Source: BMS3ABIN03 sp964418885
Lineage (GTDB): Bacteria; Bacteroidota; Ignavibacteria; Ignavibacteriales; Ignavibacteriaceae
Assembly: GCA_964418885.1 (NCBI GenBank)
Contig: CAYQNW010000008.1
Span: forward strand, 1-64,000
Direction: 5' to 3'
DNA: 64,000 nucleotides
The notes beneath the pieces are model-generated. The model did no database searches, was not told where the DNA came from, and worked only from the letters and a program-made list of their open reading frames with translations. Positions 45,401 to 55,044 of the stretch are shown in pieces (position 1 is the first letter of the stretch; each line of letters opens with the position of its first letter). The translations under genes and the position numbers were made by a program.

Positions 45401-45485
45401 CATTGATCTCATCAACAATCGGTCTAAGGACTTTCAGGTCTTTTTCGTACTTATCACCAAATATTTTCTTAATTATATTTTTCAT
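42429..45485 (-). CDS. secA: Preprotein translocase ATPase SecA
   Basis: 1018 residues. Walker A is in [21 protein letters not shown], then [30 protein letters not shown] and the C-terminal SEC-C zinc tail [20 protein letters not shown]. The length includes a large insert (~330-430) seen in Bacteroidota/Ignavibacteria SecA. It drives Sec export. glnB follows after two bases. Confidence 0.97.
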   Translation of the reverse strand: [1018 protein letters not shown]

Positions 45486-45521
45486 TCCTGATATTCTTTT
45501 TTTCTGTTGGAAAAGCTAAAA

Positions 45522-45552
45522 TAAACTTATAAATAGAAGTTTTGAAATGCAA
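45522..45552 (-). promoter_or_regulatory. secA: Promoter of secA-glnB
   Basis: Minus-strand TTG (45550-45552), exactly 20 bases, then TAAGTTTA (45522-45529), one mismatch from TTG-N20-TAnnTTTG. It lies ~35 bases upstream of the secA ATG. Confidence 0.5.
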
Positions 45553-45593
45553 TTTAACAAAAATTAATATGGCAATTTGTGATATGTTGGTGC

Positions 45594-46385
45594 CTAAATT
45601 ATTCCCAACTCTTTTAAGATATTAAAGGAAATTTTAAAACGGGAACGGAATCCTTCTTCAGGTTCTTTCGATTCAATATTTGTAGCAAAGAAGTATACAT
45701 TATCCCCTTTTTCAACATAACCAACAAACCATCCGACCTGGTTTTCAAACCTTAGTCCCCATCCTGTTTTAGCTCTTAAAACATACTCATCGGTTTGTTC
45801 ATAAATCATTATTTTCTTTAGGATATCTATTGACCGTTGCGAGAATTTCAGTTCGTTTTTATATATCTTCTTCAGAAATTCAATTTGTTCATCCGGTGAT
45901 ATTCTCAGACCACCTCGCAGCCAGAACATATCTATTCCGCCGGAAATTTCCTCATTGCCATAATGATTCTGACTCACATAGGACTGCATCTGTTCTTCAC
46001 CGATTCTTCTTGCAAGTTCCTGGTAAAACCAAACAGCGGAGTATCTAAAAGCAAGCGCAAGATTTAAATCCTGATTCCAGTTTGCATAAGATCTTTCTAC
46101 ACCATCCCATTTAATTATTTCATTCTCATCCTTAATTGCCCCAGATTCCAGAGCAGCAAGTGAATTAAAAATCTTAAATGTTGAAGCGGGAATGAATCGC
46201 TGCTTACATCTTTCCGGATTATATTTTAAATATTCATTTTTTTGCAAATCGAAAAGTATGAAGCACCCTTCGTGATGAAATTCATCGAAAAATTTTTTCA
46301 AATCATTCCGTTCAAGTACATTCTGCGAAAATGAATTGGCACTAAAAAGAAAAACCAGTAACAATACAACAGCTTTCATGTTCAT
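45594..46385 (-). CDS. Class D (OXA-type) beta-lactamase
   Basis: 263 residues with signal peptide MNMKAVVLLLVFLFSANSFS. The serine-lactamase motifs of class D are intact: STFK at 68-71 (nucleophile and carboxylated Lys), SAV at 116-118, YGN at 142-144, the FWL Trp at ~155 and KTGW at 206-209. It should hydrolyse penicillins, possibly oxacillin or carbapenems; spectrum cannot be told. No mobile element or resistance cassette is near, so it looks chromosomal and probably intrinsic. Alternative: a BlaR1 sensor-like domain, but no membrane helices follow. Confidence 0.92.
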   Translation of the reverse strand: MNMKAVVLLLVFLFSANSFSQNVLERNDLKKFFDEFHHEGCFILFDLQKNEYLKYNPERCKQRFIPASTFKIFNSLAALESGAIKDENEIIKWDGVERSYANWNQDLNLALAFRYSAVWFYQELARRIGEEQMQSYVSQNHYGNEEISGGIDMFWLRGGLRISPDEQIEFLKKIYKNELKFSQRSIDILKKIMIYEQTDEYVLRAKTGWGLRFENQVGWFVGYVEKGDNVYFFATNIESKEPEEGFRSRFKISFNILKELGII

Positions 46386-46463
46386 AATCTATGTGTTGAA
46401 TAATAATTTTTTAAATATTAATAGTTTAATATTAGATTCATAATGTAAAAATCAAAATTGTTG

Positions 46464-49268
46464 ATGTTCAGAAGAAAAAGTTTATCCGAAGCTTTCATTA
46501 CCGAATTAATAGAATTAAGTACGGGAAGGATTCTACCAAAAGTTTTGGATGAATACATATCTCTACTTGAAAAAGAAATTAACAGGCAATGCTTTACCGA
46601 CACATCTGAAAATAACCTTCTGCGAATCATCAGGAGCCAGTATGATTTTACACTCTTCATCAATGAAAGTATAAAATATCCTTATCGGGTTGAAGTTTTA
46701 ATTTCTATCGTATCGAATAGTAATTATCTAACCGATATTGTTGTGATAAATCCTGAATCGTTCAACTGGGTCGTCAATCCCTCAACTTTAAAAACAAAAC
46801 CGAGCTTAAAAGAATTTACAAAAGCGCTGCAGGATCGAATGCAGCATCACAAATCTCTGGATACAAAAGTGAGTACTCTTAAAAATATTAAACGAAATGA
46901 AATTCTTCGAATAGGGTTAAAAGATATTTTTAGCAAACAGGATTTAAAGGATACAACCGAAGAGTTATCAATTCTTGCCAATGCACTTGCGTCAACATTA
47001 TTCACCATTTGCTATGAAAATGTTTTACAAAAATATTCTATAAAAAAAATTAGCAGGAAGTTTTGTTTAATTGCCCTTGGTAAGCTTGGTGGAATGGAAC
47101 TCAATTACAGTTCAGACATAGACCTGATGCTTTTTTATGATGAGAATCAAAAGTTAAAATCCGGGAAATACTATTCGGAAATATTAATTGAAGCTACTCA
47201 TTTGTTTATCCAGTCTTCCACAGAAATCAAGGGCGGTTTTCTTTACCGAATAGATTTCAGGTTAAGACCCGATGGAAGAATTTCCCAGCTCTGCCGCAGC
47301 TTGAATGAATATCTTAACTATTACGAAAGTCGTGGAGAGGACTGGGAAAGACAAATGCTAATTAAAGCAGGTTTTGTTGGTGGAAGTTCATCTCTTTATA
47401 AACAATTTACCGATTATCTTTCGGCATTTATTTACCCGACTACCTCCTCATTTTCCCCGCAAAAGCAAATAATAAAAATGAAGGGGAGTATAGAAAGACA
47501 ATTAAAGGATGAAACAAATATCAAGCTAACTTTCGGTGGAATAAGAGATATAGAATTTTCAGTTCAGGCTCTGCAGCTGGTTAATGGCGGAAAGAATAAA
47601 AAAATCAGAAACGGAAATACTTTATCAGCAATCCAAGAACTTGAGAAGGCAAAATTGCTTACAGTAAGTGAAGCGAAAATTTTTTCAAAAGCTTACATAT
47701 TTTTCAGACAGATTGAACATTATCTTCAATTGATGAACAACAGGCAAACACATGAAATTCCCGAAGAGGGTGAACTTTTAGAAAAGCTGAGTTTCTATTT
47801 CAAATTCAAAAACAGTGACGAATTTAAGAATACGGTTTTGCAACTAAGAGAAAAGGTACGAGAAATTTATGATTCTATTTTAAGTAGTGAAGTAGGCGAT
47901 GAGACAACCCTATTCGATCTTAATAAAATTAATTTTGAAGACGTGAACAAAGCCAACAGCGATTTACTTTATCTCAGAGAAGGCAAAGGAATAATCGGAA
48001 CACGAACTTTCGATACGCATTCAATTCAGGGTTTTCTGAAGATTGAAAAAGAATTATTTGAATACCTGAAAACAGCAACTTTCCCTGACAGGGTTATATC
48101 CAATTTTGTGCGTTTAATAAGGCAAGCAAACTTTCCTTCAATTTGGTACCAGGAATTATGCGATAAACAATTCTTTAACTACTTTATGAAGATATTCGAG
48201 TTCTCTCAGTATTCCGTCGATCTTTTAGCAGAGGATAAAGAGCTGAGAGAATTTTTCCTGGGCAGAAAAGTTTTCCTGAAAATACCTGATATCGAATTAG
48301 CCAACTACAATCTTAAGTTCATCTTATTTTATTTATCAGTTCAGTTGATAACCGGACTAAGAAAACCTTTAACTGTTTCAGCTCTTCTAAGTAAATTGTT
48401 GAAAACGAAAATAAAAGAGTTTGTAGATGATAACACGTTAAAGGCTACCTGGAGTAATAATTACTTTGTCGCAGTGCTTGGAAGCCTGGGTTCGTCCGTA
48501 CTTACTTTTTATTCGGATATAGATATAATTTTTATCGTGAAAGATTTAACAAATTATCCTGATATCGAAAAAGAAGTTCAGGGAATCTTGGCCGGACTAA
48601 GAAATTTATTTAAACCATTTACTATAGATTGCAGACTACGACCCGAAGGTAAAAGCAGTCAGTTAGTTTGGGACGTGGAGGATTCTAAATTGTACTTTAA
48701 AAGAAGAGCAAGAGTCTGGGAATACCAGGCATTATCAAAAATATCTTTTGTTTCAGGTAATAAAAGGATATTCAATAGTTTCACCAAAAATGCCATTCAA
48801 TCTCTTGATAAATTCAAGCAAAAAGAGATTAAGAAAGAAATGACAGAGATGCATAAAAAAATCACCTCTAAAAAGATTTCCGGTGCGCTTGATATGATCG
48901 ATGTAAAAAAAGGAAGCGGAGGTTTAACTGATATAGAATTTATCTCACAATATTTAATGATTATAAATCCCGATCTGTACGGCAACTCATTTGGAAAAAG
49001 TTATCCCGAACAACTACAGCTTATTGACAAAGCCGGGACTAAGCAACCAGGGGTAAAGATTCTAGCTATAACGTTTGAATTCACTAAAAGTATACAGCTA
49101 ATGAATCAACTAATTTTCACGAGTACTTCTTCCAGAATTAAATTTGATGAAAAAAGATTAAAAGTATTCAGCGCTGTTTTGAACTACGACAATGTCAAAA
49201 AATTAAAACAAGAAATGCAAAACAATATTCTAAATACAAAAAAATTATTCAGGAGAGTTTTTAAATAA
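46464..49268 (+). CDS. glnE: Bifunctional glutamine synthetase adenylyltransferase/deadenylylase
   Basis: About 934 residues; ATG at 46464 is preferred over two TTGs just before it. Two nucleotidyltransferase domains: the N-terminal LGKLGGMELNYSSDIDLMLFY (deadenylylating half) with FRLRPDGRIS, and the C-terminal LGSLGSSVLTFYSDIDIIFIV (adenylylating half) with CRLRPEGKSSQL. It controls glutamine synthetase in response to PII. The length is standard. It is immediately followed by the DUF2723 gene, five bases away. Confidence 0.92.
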   Translation: MFRRKSLSEAFITELIELSTGRILPKVLDEYISLLEKEINRQCFTDTSENNLLRIIRSQYDFTLFINESIKYPYRVEVLISIVSNSNYLTDIVVINPESFNWVVNPSTLKTKPSLKEFTKALQDRMQHHKSLDTKVSTLKNIKRNEILRIGLKDIFSKQDLKDTTEELSILANALASTLFTICYENVLQKYSIKKISRKFCLIALGKLGGMELNYSSDIDLMLFYDENQKLKSGKYYSEILIEATHLFIQSSTEIKGGFLYRIDFRLRPDGRISQLCRSLNEYLNYYESRGEDWERQMLIKAGFVGGSSSLYKQFTDYLSAFIYPTTSSFSPQKQIIKMKGSIERQLKDETNIKLTFGGIRDIEFSVQALQLVNGGKNKKIRNGNTLSAIQELEKAKLLTVSEAKIFSKAYIFFRQIEHYLQLMNNRQTHEIPEEGELLEKLSFYFKFKNSDEFKNTVLQLREKVREIYDSILSSEVGDETTLFDLNKINFEDVNKANSDLLYLREGKGIIGTRTFDTHSIQGFLKIEKELFEYLKTATFPDRVISNFVRLIRQANFPSIWYQELCDKQFFNYFMKIFEFSQYSVDLLAEDKELREFFLGRKVFLKIPDIELANYNLKFILFYLSVQLITGLRKPLTVSALLSKLLKTKIKEFVDDNTLKATWSNNYFVAVLGSLGSSVLTFYSDIDIIFIVKDLTNYPDIEKEVQGILAGLRNLFKPFTIDCRLRPEGKSSQLVWDVEDSKLYFKRRARVWEYQALSKISFVSGNKRIFNSFTKNAIQSLDKFKQKEIKKEMTEMHKKITSKKISGALDMIDVKKGSGGLTDIEFISQYLMIINPDLYGNSFGKSYPEQLQLIDKAGTKQPGVKILAITFEFTKSIQLMNQLIFTSTSSRIKFDEKRLKVFSAVLNYDNVKKLKQEMQNNILNTKKLFRRVFK

Positions 49269-49272
49269 ACGG

Positions 49273-51222
49273 ATGGAGTTCATTAAAAAATATTTTTATT
49301 CTATAACAGGATTTATAGTTTTTATTATTTACCTGTTCACACTTGCTCCATCTGTTGTTCAGATTGATTCGGGAGAGCTTGCAACTGTGCAGGCAACACT
49401 CGGCATTGCACATCCTACAGGTTATCCGTTGTTCACATTAATTGGTTATCTGTTTTCTTTAATCCCTCTGCCATTTACCAAAATTTATCAACTGAATATT
49501 CTTGCAGCTTTGTATTGCGGTGCGGGAGTATCAATTTTTATTTACACATCAAAACTTGTTCTTGATAACCTTACTTCATTTTTATTTGTAAAGACGAGTA
49601 ATGTTAAATCTTCTAAAAACAAAAAGAAGAGTAAACAAGAGCAGAAGAAAAATTCACAGAAAACTTTTTTACTGGACGAAATTATAAAAATTATTTTATC
49701 TGTTGCCGGCGGACTAATTCTTGCATTTAGTAAAACCTTCTGGATACAAAGCACATCGGTTGAGGTATATTCACTTCATATTCTTTTAATCAACATTATT
49801 ATTCTTTTCCTGATAAATGCATATTTGTATCAACCAGAAGAAAAGGATCAAAGCGATTTAAAAGCGTGGCTTATTTTTTCTATAGTGCTTGCGCTTGGTT
49901 TTACAAACCACATGACGACATTATTAATTATTCCGGGAGTAGCCTATTTATATTTCGCAAAGAATAAGTTTAACTCAACCAGCATTAAAAAAATACTTTT
50001 GATGCTTTTAGTATTCTTTCCTGTTTTAATTTTGATTTATTCTTATCTACCTATTCGTGCTTCCCAAAATCCTTTACTCAACTGGGGAAATCCAACCGAT
50101 CTTGAAAAAATCATCAGGCATATTTCGGGCAAGCAATACCAGGTCTGGCTTTTTGCTTCGGGAGAAGCGGCAAAAAAGCAATTAGTTCATTTTATAGATA
50201 CCCTGCCCGGGGAATTTTATATTACAATTCTATTATCTGTGGTTGGAATATTTACATCATTTAAGTATGCAAGAAGATTTTTTGTTTTCCTGCTGGTAAC
50301 ATTTCTATTTACAGTTTTATACTCAATCAATTATGACATAAATGACATCGATTCATATTTTATTCTCGCTTATATCTGCCTCAGTTTCTTTGCTGTTTTC
50401 GGATTGCTTGGACTATTTCAACTTACAAAAAACAACCTGAGGATTTTGATTTCTGTCTCTGCTCTTGCTATTCTCGTCGAATTCTATTTCAATTTTAATA
50501 ATGTCAATCAAGGCGATGTTTATACATATGAGGATTACACACGTGCAATTTTAAACAGCGTTCCGGAGAACGGCATTATCTTTAGCTATCAATGGGATTA
50601 TTTTGTTTCTGCTTCTTATTATTTCAGATATGTTGAGAACTATAGAAACGATGTAGTTCTTGTAGATAAAGAAATATTACGCCGTTCATGGTATTATGAT
50701 GAATTAAATCACGTTTATCCTTTCTTGTTAAATAATATGAAGGATGATGTGAAGAATTTTAGAAAAGCATTGATTCCTTTTGAAAGAGGTGAAAAGGATT
50801 ATAATGCAAACCTGCTTGAAACCTTATATCGTAAAATAATGACCGATCTGGTCGCTACTAACATTGGTGAACGAAATTTTTACATTGCCCCGGAACTTTA
50901 TGAAAATGAAATGCAAAGAGGTGAATTCTCATTACCCAAAGGATATTCATTGGTTCCTGATTTATTCTTATTCAAAGTGGTGAAGGGTAACGAATATGTC
51001 CCTGCAAGAAATCCCGATTTTAAGATCAGGTTTGGTAAAAAAAGAAATTACTATACAAATATGATAGAAAGATTTGTCGGTAGCATGCTCGCAAGAAGAG
51101 CGATGTATGAGATGCAATTTGGCAAAATAGACAAAGCGAAAATTTATGCTGAAAAAATAAGAGATGATCTGCCAGACTTTTCAATGCCGAAAGTGATAAG
51201 GAATTTATTACAGAATAATTAA
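49273..51222 (+). CDS. DUF2723 membrane protein, putative glycosyltransferase
   Basis: 649 residues with about ten hydrophobic helices in the first ~400 and a soluble C-terminal domain. The DUF2723 signature is at the start: YLFTLAPSVVQIDSGELATVQ with GIAHPTGYPLF. The D..E and HPTGYP features match the GT-C fold of protein O-mannosyltransferase relatives. It likely transfers a sugar from a lipid carrier at the inner membrane. The Lys-rich cytoplasmic loop (~115-135, KNKKKSKQEQKK) is unusual. Its stop overlaps the end of the convergent DUF4837 gene. Confidence 0.88.
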   Translation: MEFIKKYFYSITGFIVFIIYLFTLAPSVVQIDSGELATVQATLGIAHPTGYPLFTLIGYLFSLIPLPFTKIYQLNILAALYCGAGVSIFIYTSKLVLDNLTSFLFVKTSNVKSSKNKKKSKQEQKKNSQKTFLLDEIIKIILSVAGGLILAFSKTFWIQSTSVEVYSLHILLINIIILFLINAYLYQPEEKDQSDLKAWLIFSIVLALGFTNHMTTLLIIPGVAYLYFAKNKFNSTSIKKILLMLLVFFPVLILIYSYLPIRASQNPLLNWGNPTDLEKIIRHISGKQYQVWLFASGEAAKKQLVHFIDTLPGEFYITILLSVVGIFTSFKYARRFFVFLLVTFLFTVLYSINYDINDIDSYFILAYICLSFFAVFGLLGLFQLTKNNLRILISVSALAILVEFYFNFNNVNQGDVYTYEDYTRAILNSVPENGIIFSYQWDYFVSASYYFRYVENYRNDVVLVDKEILRRSWYYDELNHVYPFLLNNMKDDVKNFRKALIPFERGEKDYNANLLETLYRKIMTDLVATNIGERNFYIAPELYENEMQRGEFSLPKGYSLVPDLFLFKVVKGNEYVPARNPDFKIRFGKKRNYYTNMIERFVGSMLARRAMYEMQFGKIDKAKIYAEKIRDDLPDFSMPKVIRNLLQNN

Positions 51223-52307
51223 TCTTCTGCAGCTTCAAGCAAATCTTCTTTTCTTTCCTTGGAAAGTTCCGATTCGGTTCTGAATGATTGTAGTGTTACA
51301 TCCATTTGTTGTATCAGGTTACGTTTGTAATACTTTGGTGCGTATACACTGCCATCGAGCATATACAACCTTTTTGTGTTTTCATCATAAAAAACATAAT
51401 TAACAAACGGACCGCCCATTCCCTTAATATTCAGATCCCACAAACCCTGGGTAAATAACGCATACTTACCGTTAAAATTAACTTCGTTTACAGTAAAATA
51501 ATCTTCTGCAACTACAACGTATCCACTGTTATCGGCAGTTACGTAATATTTTTTTGTCATCCTGTTACGGATAGCTTTGATAGAATCTTTATCCAAATAT
51601 TCAGGAGTTGCGTTGTCGATCCAGTGAACAAAAATCCATCTTTCCATATCGCTTCCGGGTGATCTTCTAAGCCAAACAAAATTATCTTTGGGTTTATCAA
51701 TCGCCAGTTTATAATCTGCCTGGACATAAATTACCCATCCATATTTCTTAAGAAATTCACCTTCGATTTTTTTCTGTTCATAATGAGGATTATACAGACT
51801 GTTGAACAATCTTTCATCGGAGATTTTCTGAAACGCATAAAGGAGATTATCGGAGTTCTGTGATATTTTATTCTTCAACTCAGCTATTGTCGGTGCAGAA
51901 AGCACAACAACTAATTGATTTCTTGCCCATAAATTATCTTTATAAAGTATAAAGCTCGAATCTTTTTCTAATTTTTCCTTAACTGCTGTATCAACCACAG
52001 CAGAAATGAATTGTGATGTTCTTGAACTTGAATTCAAAGGGGCAGCAATAATTATATTTTTTTTGAGTTCATAATGCTCAATCTGTGTGGGACTAATTCT
52101 TTTAACTGTAAATACTTTTTCCGGCTGGGGTGTGTAAATGATTTTTTCAAAGGTGGAATCCATTGCCATTTCAATTTCTGCGTACTCCGATGAATCTGCA
52201 ACTACATAAATTTCATCTTCAAATCCTGTAGCAGATTTTTGAGTATCACAGGACGAAAGAAAAAATAATATTCCTAAAGAAAAAAAGGATAAAATGATTA
52301 ATTTCAT
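51219..52307 (-). CDS. DUF4837 family lipoprotein
   Basis: 362 residues with lipobox LSSC in ILSFFSLGILFFLSSCD. The body fits DUF4837, found in Bacteroidota and relatives: EIYVVADSSEYAEIE at the start, WARNQLVVVLSAP in the middle, and LKKYGWVIYVQADYKLA followed by FVWLRRSPGSDMERWIFVHW. Function unknown, probably envelope-located. It is the last gene of the tilS-hpt-ftsH-kinase run, three bases after the kinase. Confidence 0.88.
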   Translation of the reverse strand: MKLIILSFFSLGILFFLSSCDTQKSATGFEDEIYVVADSSEYAEIEMAMDSTFEKIIYTPQPEKVFTVKRISPTQIEHYELKKNIIIAAPLNSSSRTSQFISAVVDTAVKEKLEKDSSFILYKDNLWARNQLVVVLSAPTIAELKNKISQNSDNLLYAFQKISDERLFNSLYNPHYEQKKIEGEFLKKYGWVIYVQADYKLAIDKPKDNFVWLRRSPGSDMERWIFVHWIDNATPEYLDKDSIKAIRNRMTKKYYVTADNSGYVVVAEDYFTVNEVNFNGKYALFTQGLWDLNIKGMGGPFVNYVFYDENTKRLYMLDGSVYAPKYYKRNLIQQMDVTLQSFRTESELSKERKEDLLEAAED

Positions 52308-52310
52308 AAA

Positions 52311-52979
52311 CTAACCCGGAACATTTGATAATGTTAAATCGATGTTTGGAAATATGATCAGGTAAAGAATCCACATAGAAAAACCAACAATTAAAGGTAT
52401 AGATAAATTATCATCAACAAATCCTAAAGAAATATTCTCCGTAATCGCACCTGTAAAAGCAGCTACAAAACCTATAATAAATTCTCCCTGAAAATATCCA
52501 ATCTTCGGTGTAAATAAAACCACAATACATGAACTAATAAAAAATGCTAAAGTTCCCTCAAGACTTTTTGCCAGAAACTTGTGCTTTCCGAATTTTCTGC
52601 CAATAAGAGCTGCCATAATATCACCTATGATCAATATAGCAAAGGCAGTAATAAAGATAACTTTGGGAAAGATGAGCACCCCGATTAACCCGGAAAGCAA
52701 AACATAAGTAGCGCCATTCAGGTTTTTCCTTTTTTCATCAACCTCGTGGCGGCGCAACAGGAATCCGAAAATCATATAAAATATTTTGCCGATCTTTGGC
52801 GAGAAGTATCTTGCAAGATCTAACGTGACGGCAATGAACGATAAACTTCCCAGAATTATCGCGGCAGACGTTTTGGAAATGAAATAATAAACGATTGGAA
52901 TTGATAAAGAAATAAGATGGATTAATTTTCTGACTAATTCATCTTTATAGTCAATAGTACTGCGATCAGTTTGATTCAT
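52311..52979 (-). CDS. SEC59/DGK1/VTE5-like polyprenol or diacylglycerol kinase
   Basis: 222 residues, about six hydrophobic helices. Family motifs: DELVRKLIHLISLSIPIVYYF at the start, LNGATYVLLSGLIGVLIF, IIGDIMAALIGRKFGKHKF (D-x-x-A-x-x-x-G-R) and SLEGTLAFF; FVDDNLSIPL is the conserved DN-L motif. It phosphorylates a lipid alcohol with CTP. It overlaps ftsH by 14 bases. Confidence 0.9.
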   Translation of the reverse strand: MNQTDRSTIDYKDELVRKLIHLISLSIPIVYYFISKTSAAIILGSLSFIAVTLDLARYFSPKIGKIFYMIFGFLLRRHEVDEKRKNLNGATYVLLSGLIGVLIFPKVIFITAFAILIIGDIMAALIGRKFGKHKFLAKSLEGTLAFFISSCIVVLFTPKIGYFQGEFIIGFVAAFTGAITENISLGFVDDNLSIPLIVGFSMWILYLIIFPNIDLTLSNVPG

Positions 52980-55044
52980 TTTTGGAAGCAGTATCCTTAT
53001 TCGTTCTCTGTTCCATCATTTTTTTTACGTGTTCGGGAATTTCGTTCTTATCTTCTTTTTCCTTATCAGATTTTTCTTTACCGTTGTCCGGCACCTTTGT
53101 AGGTGGAAGTTTCTCTCCTTTTATCAAAGCATTAATTTCTTCAGAGTCTAGTATTTCTCTTTCAAGCAATTCTTTTGACAAGCTATGGAGCAAATCGATA
53201 TTATCCTTAAGAATTTTTTCTGCTCGGTTCATGGCTTCGTTCACAATTCTCTGAACTTCCTTATCGATCTCGATTGCCGTTTCTTCACTGTAATCTCTGT
53301 GCTTTTGTATTTCACGACCAAGAAATATCTCTTCTTCTTTTGCGCCGTAACTTAACGGACCCATTTTATCGCTCATTCCCCATTCGCAAACCATTTTTCT
53401 CGCGATGCTTGTTGCTTTTTCTATATCGTTGCCTGCACCGGTAGTATAATGATTAAAGACAATTTTTTCTGCAGCTCTTCCTCCAAGTGCGTAAGTTATC
53501 ACAGCTTCAAGATACTCTTTTGAGTAAGTATGTTTTTCATCGATAGGAAGATAACTTGTAACACCAAGTGCCCTGCCTCTCGGAATAATTGTAACCTTGT
53601 GTACAGGGTCAGCTTCGGGAATCATTCTTGCAACAAGTACATGCCCGATTTCATGATATGCGGTTGTTTTCTTTTCTTCTTCGGAAATGATGAGGCTCTT
53701 TCTTTCCATACCCATCATCACCTTATCTTTTGCTTCTTCAAAATCGATCTTTTCAACTTTCTTTTTATTCTTTCGTGCTGCAAGCAATGCGGCTTCGTTT
53801 ACAAGATTTGCCAGTTCAGCACCGGCTAATCCGGGAGTGCCTTTTGCAATCACTTCAAGATCGACTTCTTCATTCAGAGGAATATTTCTCGTATGAACTT
53901 TAAGAATTCCTTCACGTCCTTTTACATCCGGACGGTCCACAACAATTTGTCTGTCGAATCTTCCCGGTCTTAACAAAGCCGGATCGAGAACATCCGGACG
54001 GTTAGTCGCAGCGATAATGATCACACCAATATTCTGTTCGAATCCATCCATCTCAACAAGCAGCTGATTAAGCGTTTGTTCACGTTCATCGTGTCCACCG
54101 CCGAGTCCCGCACCTCTGTGTCTGCCGACTGCGTCTATTTCATCAATAAAAATAATACAGGGGGCATTCTTCTTTCCCTGCTCGAACAAATCCCTGACTC
54201 TGCTGGCTCCAACACCAACAAACATCTCAACAAAATCGGCACCGCTGATTGAGAAAAATGGAACACCGGCTTCACCGGCAACTGCTCTTGCAAGCAATGT
54301 TTTACCGGTTCCGGGAGGCCCTAATAACAATACACCTTTAGGAATTTTACCACCGAGTTTCTGGAATTTTGAAGGCTCTTTTAAGAATTCTATCACTTCC
54401 TGCAGTTCGAGCTTCGCTTCGTCAGCACCGGCAACATCTCTGAAAGTAACTTTCTGACCGGATTGAGTTATTAATTTTGCTTTACTTTTTCCAAACGAAA
54501 AGATTCCGCGTGAGCCTCCGCCCTGTCCCTGCATTCTTCTCATTATAATTACCCAGACAGCGATGATTAAAATCCAGGGAAGAAAACCTATGATGATGTT
54601 TAACCATTCACTGGATTCTTTATCAAAAGAATAAACAATTCCTTTTTTCCGCCAGATTGCTTCTTGATCCTTAATTATTGGCTCAGGAATGTAAACTGAA
54701 ATCGCAGTAACCTTTTTTGGCTTCCCGTCTATGTTTATTGTTGCTTCCGAAGTTAACTTGGATGTGAAATAATAATCGTTAACATCGGATTTTGTAATCT
54801 TTGCTTCGGCTATTTTATCGGTGTTATTTATAAGGTTTTCGTAAGCATCGAATGGAATTTCGACGTAGTTATCCTGACCGGTTCTAACCATTTGCATTAC
54901 AATAACCGCTGCTACAATAACAGCGCCCCAACCAAATACCATCCTGATTATTTTCGACCAATCAAAATTATCATCCGGTTTTTTAGAACCTCCACCCTTG
55001 GATCCTCCCGGTATATTTTCGTTCTTTCTATTATTATCGGGCAT
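52966..55044 (-). CDS. ftsH: ATP-dependent zinc metalloprotease FtsH
   Basis: 692 residues: two N-terminal membrane helices, AAA module with Walker A GPPGTGKTLLARAVAGEAG, Walker B IIFIDEIDAVGRHRG, SRH DPALLRPGRFDRQI, and zinc site YHEIGHVLVARM (HExxH). It degrades membrane and misfolded proteins. The Lys/Glu-rich C-tail is normal for this group. Canonical position after hpt. Confidence 0.97.
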   Translation of the reverse strand: MPDNNRKNENIPGGSKGGGSKKPDDNFDWSKIIRMVFGWGAVIVAAVIVMQMVRTGQDNYVEIPFDAYENLINNTDKIAEAKITKSDVNDYYFTSKLTSEATINIDGKPKKVTAISVYIPEPIIKDQEAIWRKKGIVYSFDKESSEWLNIIIGFLPWILIIAVWVIIMRRMQGQGGGSRGIFSFGKSKAKLITQSGQKVTFRDVAGADEAKLELQEVIEFLKEPSKFQKLGGKIPKGVLLLGPPGTGKTLLARAVAGEAGVPFFSISGADFVEMFVGVGASRVRDLFEQGKKNAPCIIFIDEIDAVGRHRGAGLGGGHDEREQTLNQLLVEMDGFEQNIGVIIIAATNRPDVLDPALLRPGRFDRQIVVDRPDVKGREGILKVHTRNIPLNEEVDLEVIAKGTPGLAGAELANLVNEAALLAARKNKKKVEKIDFEEAKDKVMMGMERKSLIISEEEKKTTAYHEIGHVLVARMIPEADPVHKVTIIPRGRALGVTSYLPIDEKHTYSKEYLEAVITYALGGRAAEKIVFNHYTTGAGNDIEKATSIARKMVCEWGMSDKMGPLSYGAKEEEIFLGREIQKHRDYSEETAIEIDKEVQRIVNEAMNRAEKILKDNIDLLHSLSKELLEREILDSEEINALIKGEKLPPTKVPDNGKEKSDKEKEDKNEIPEHVKKMMEQRTNKDTASKNESN

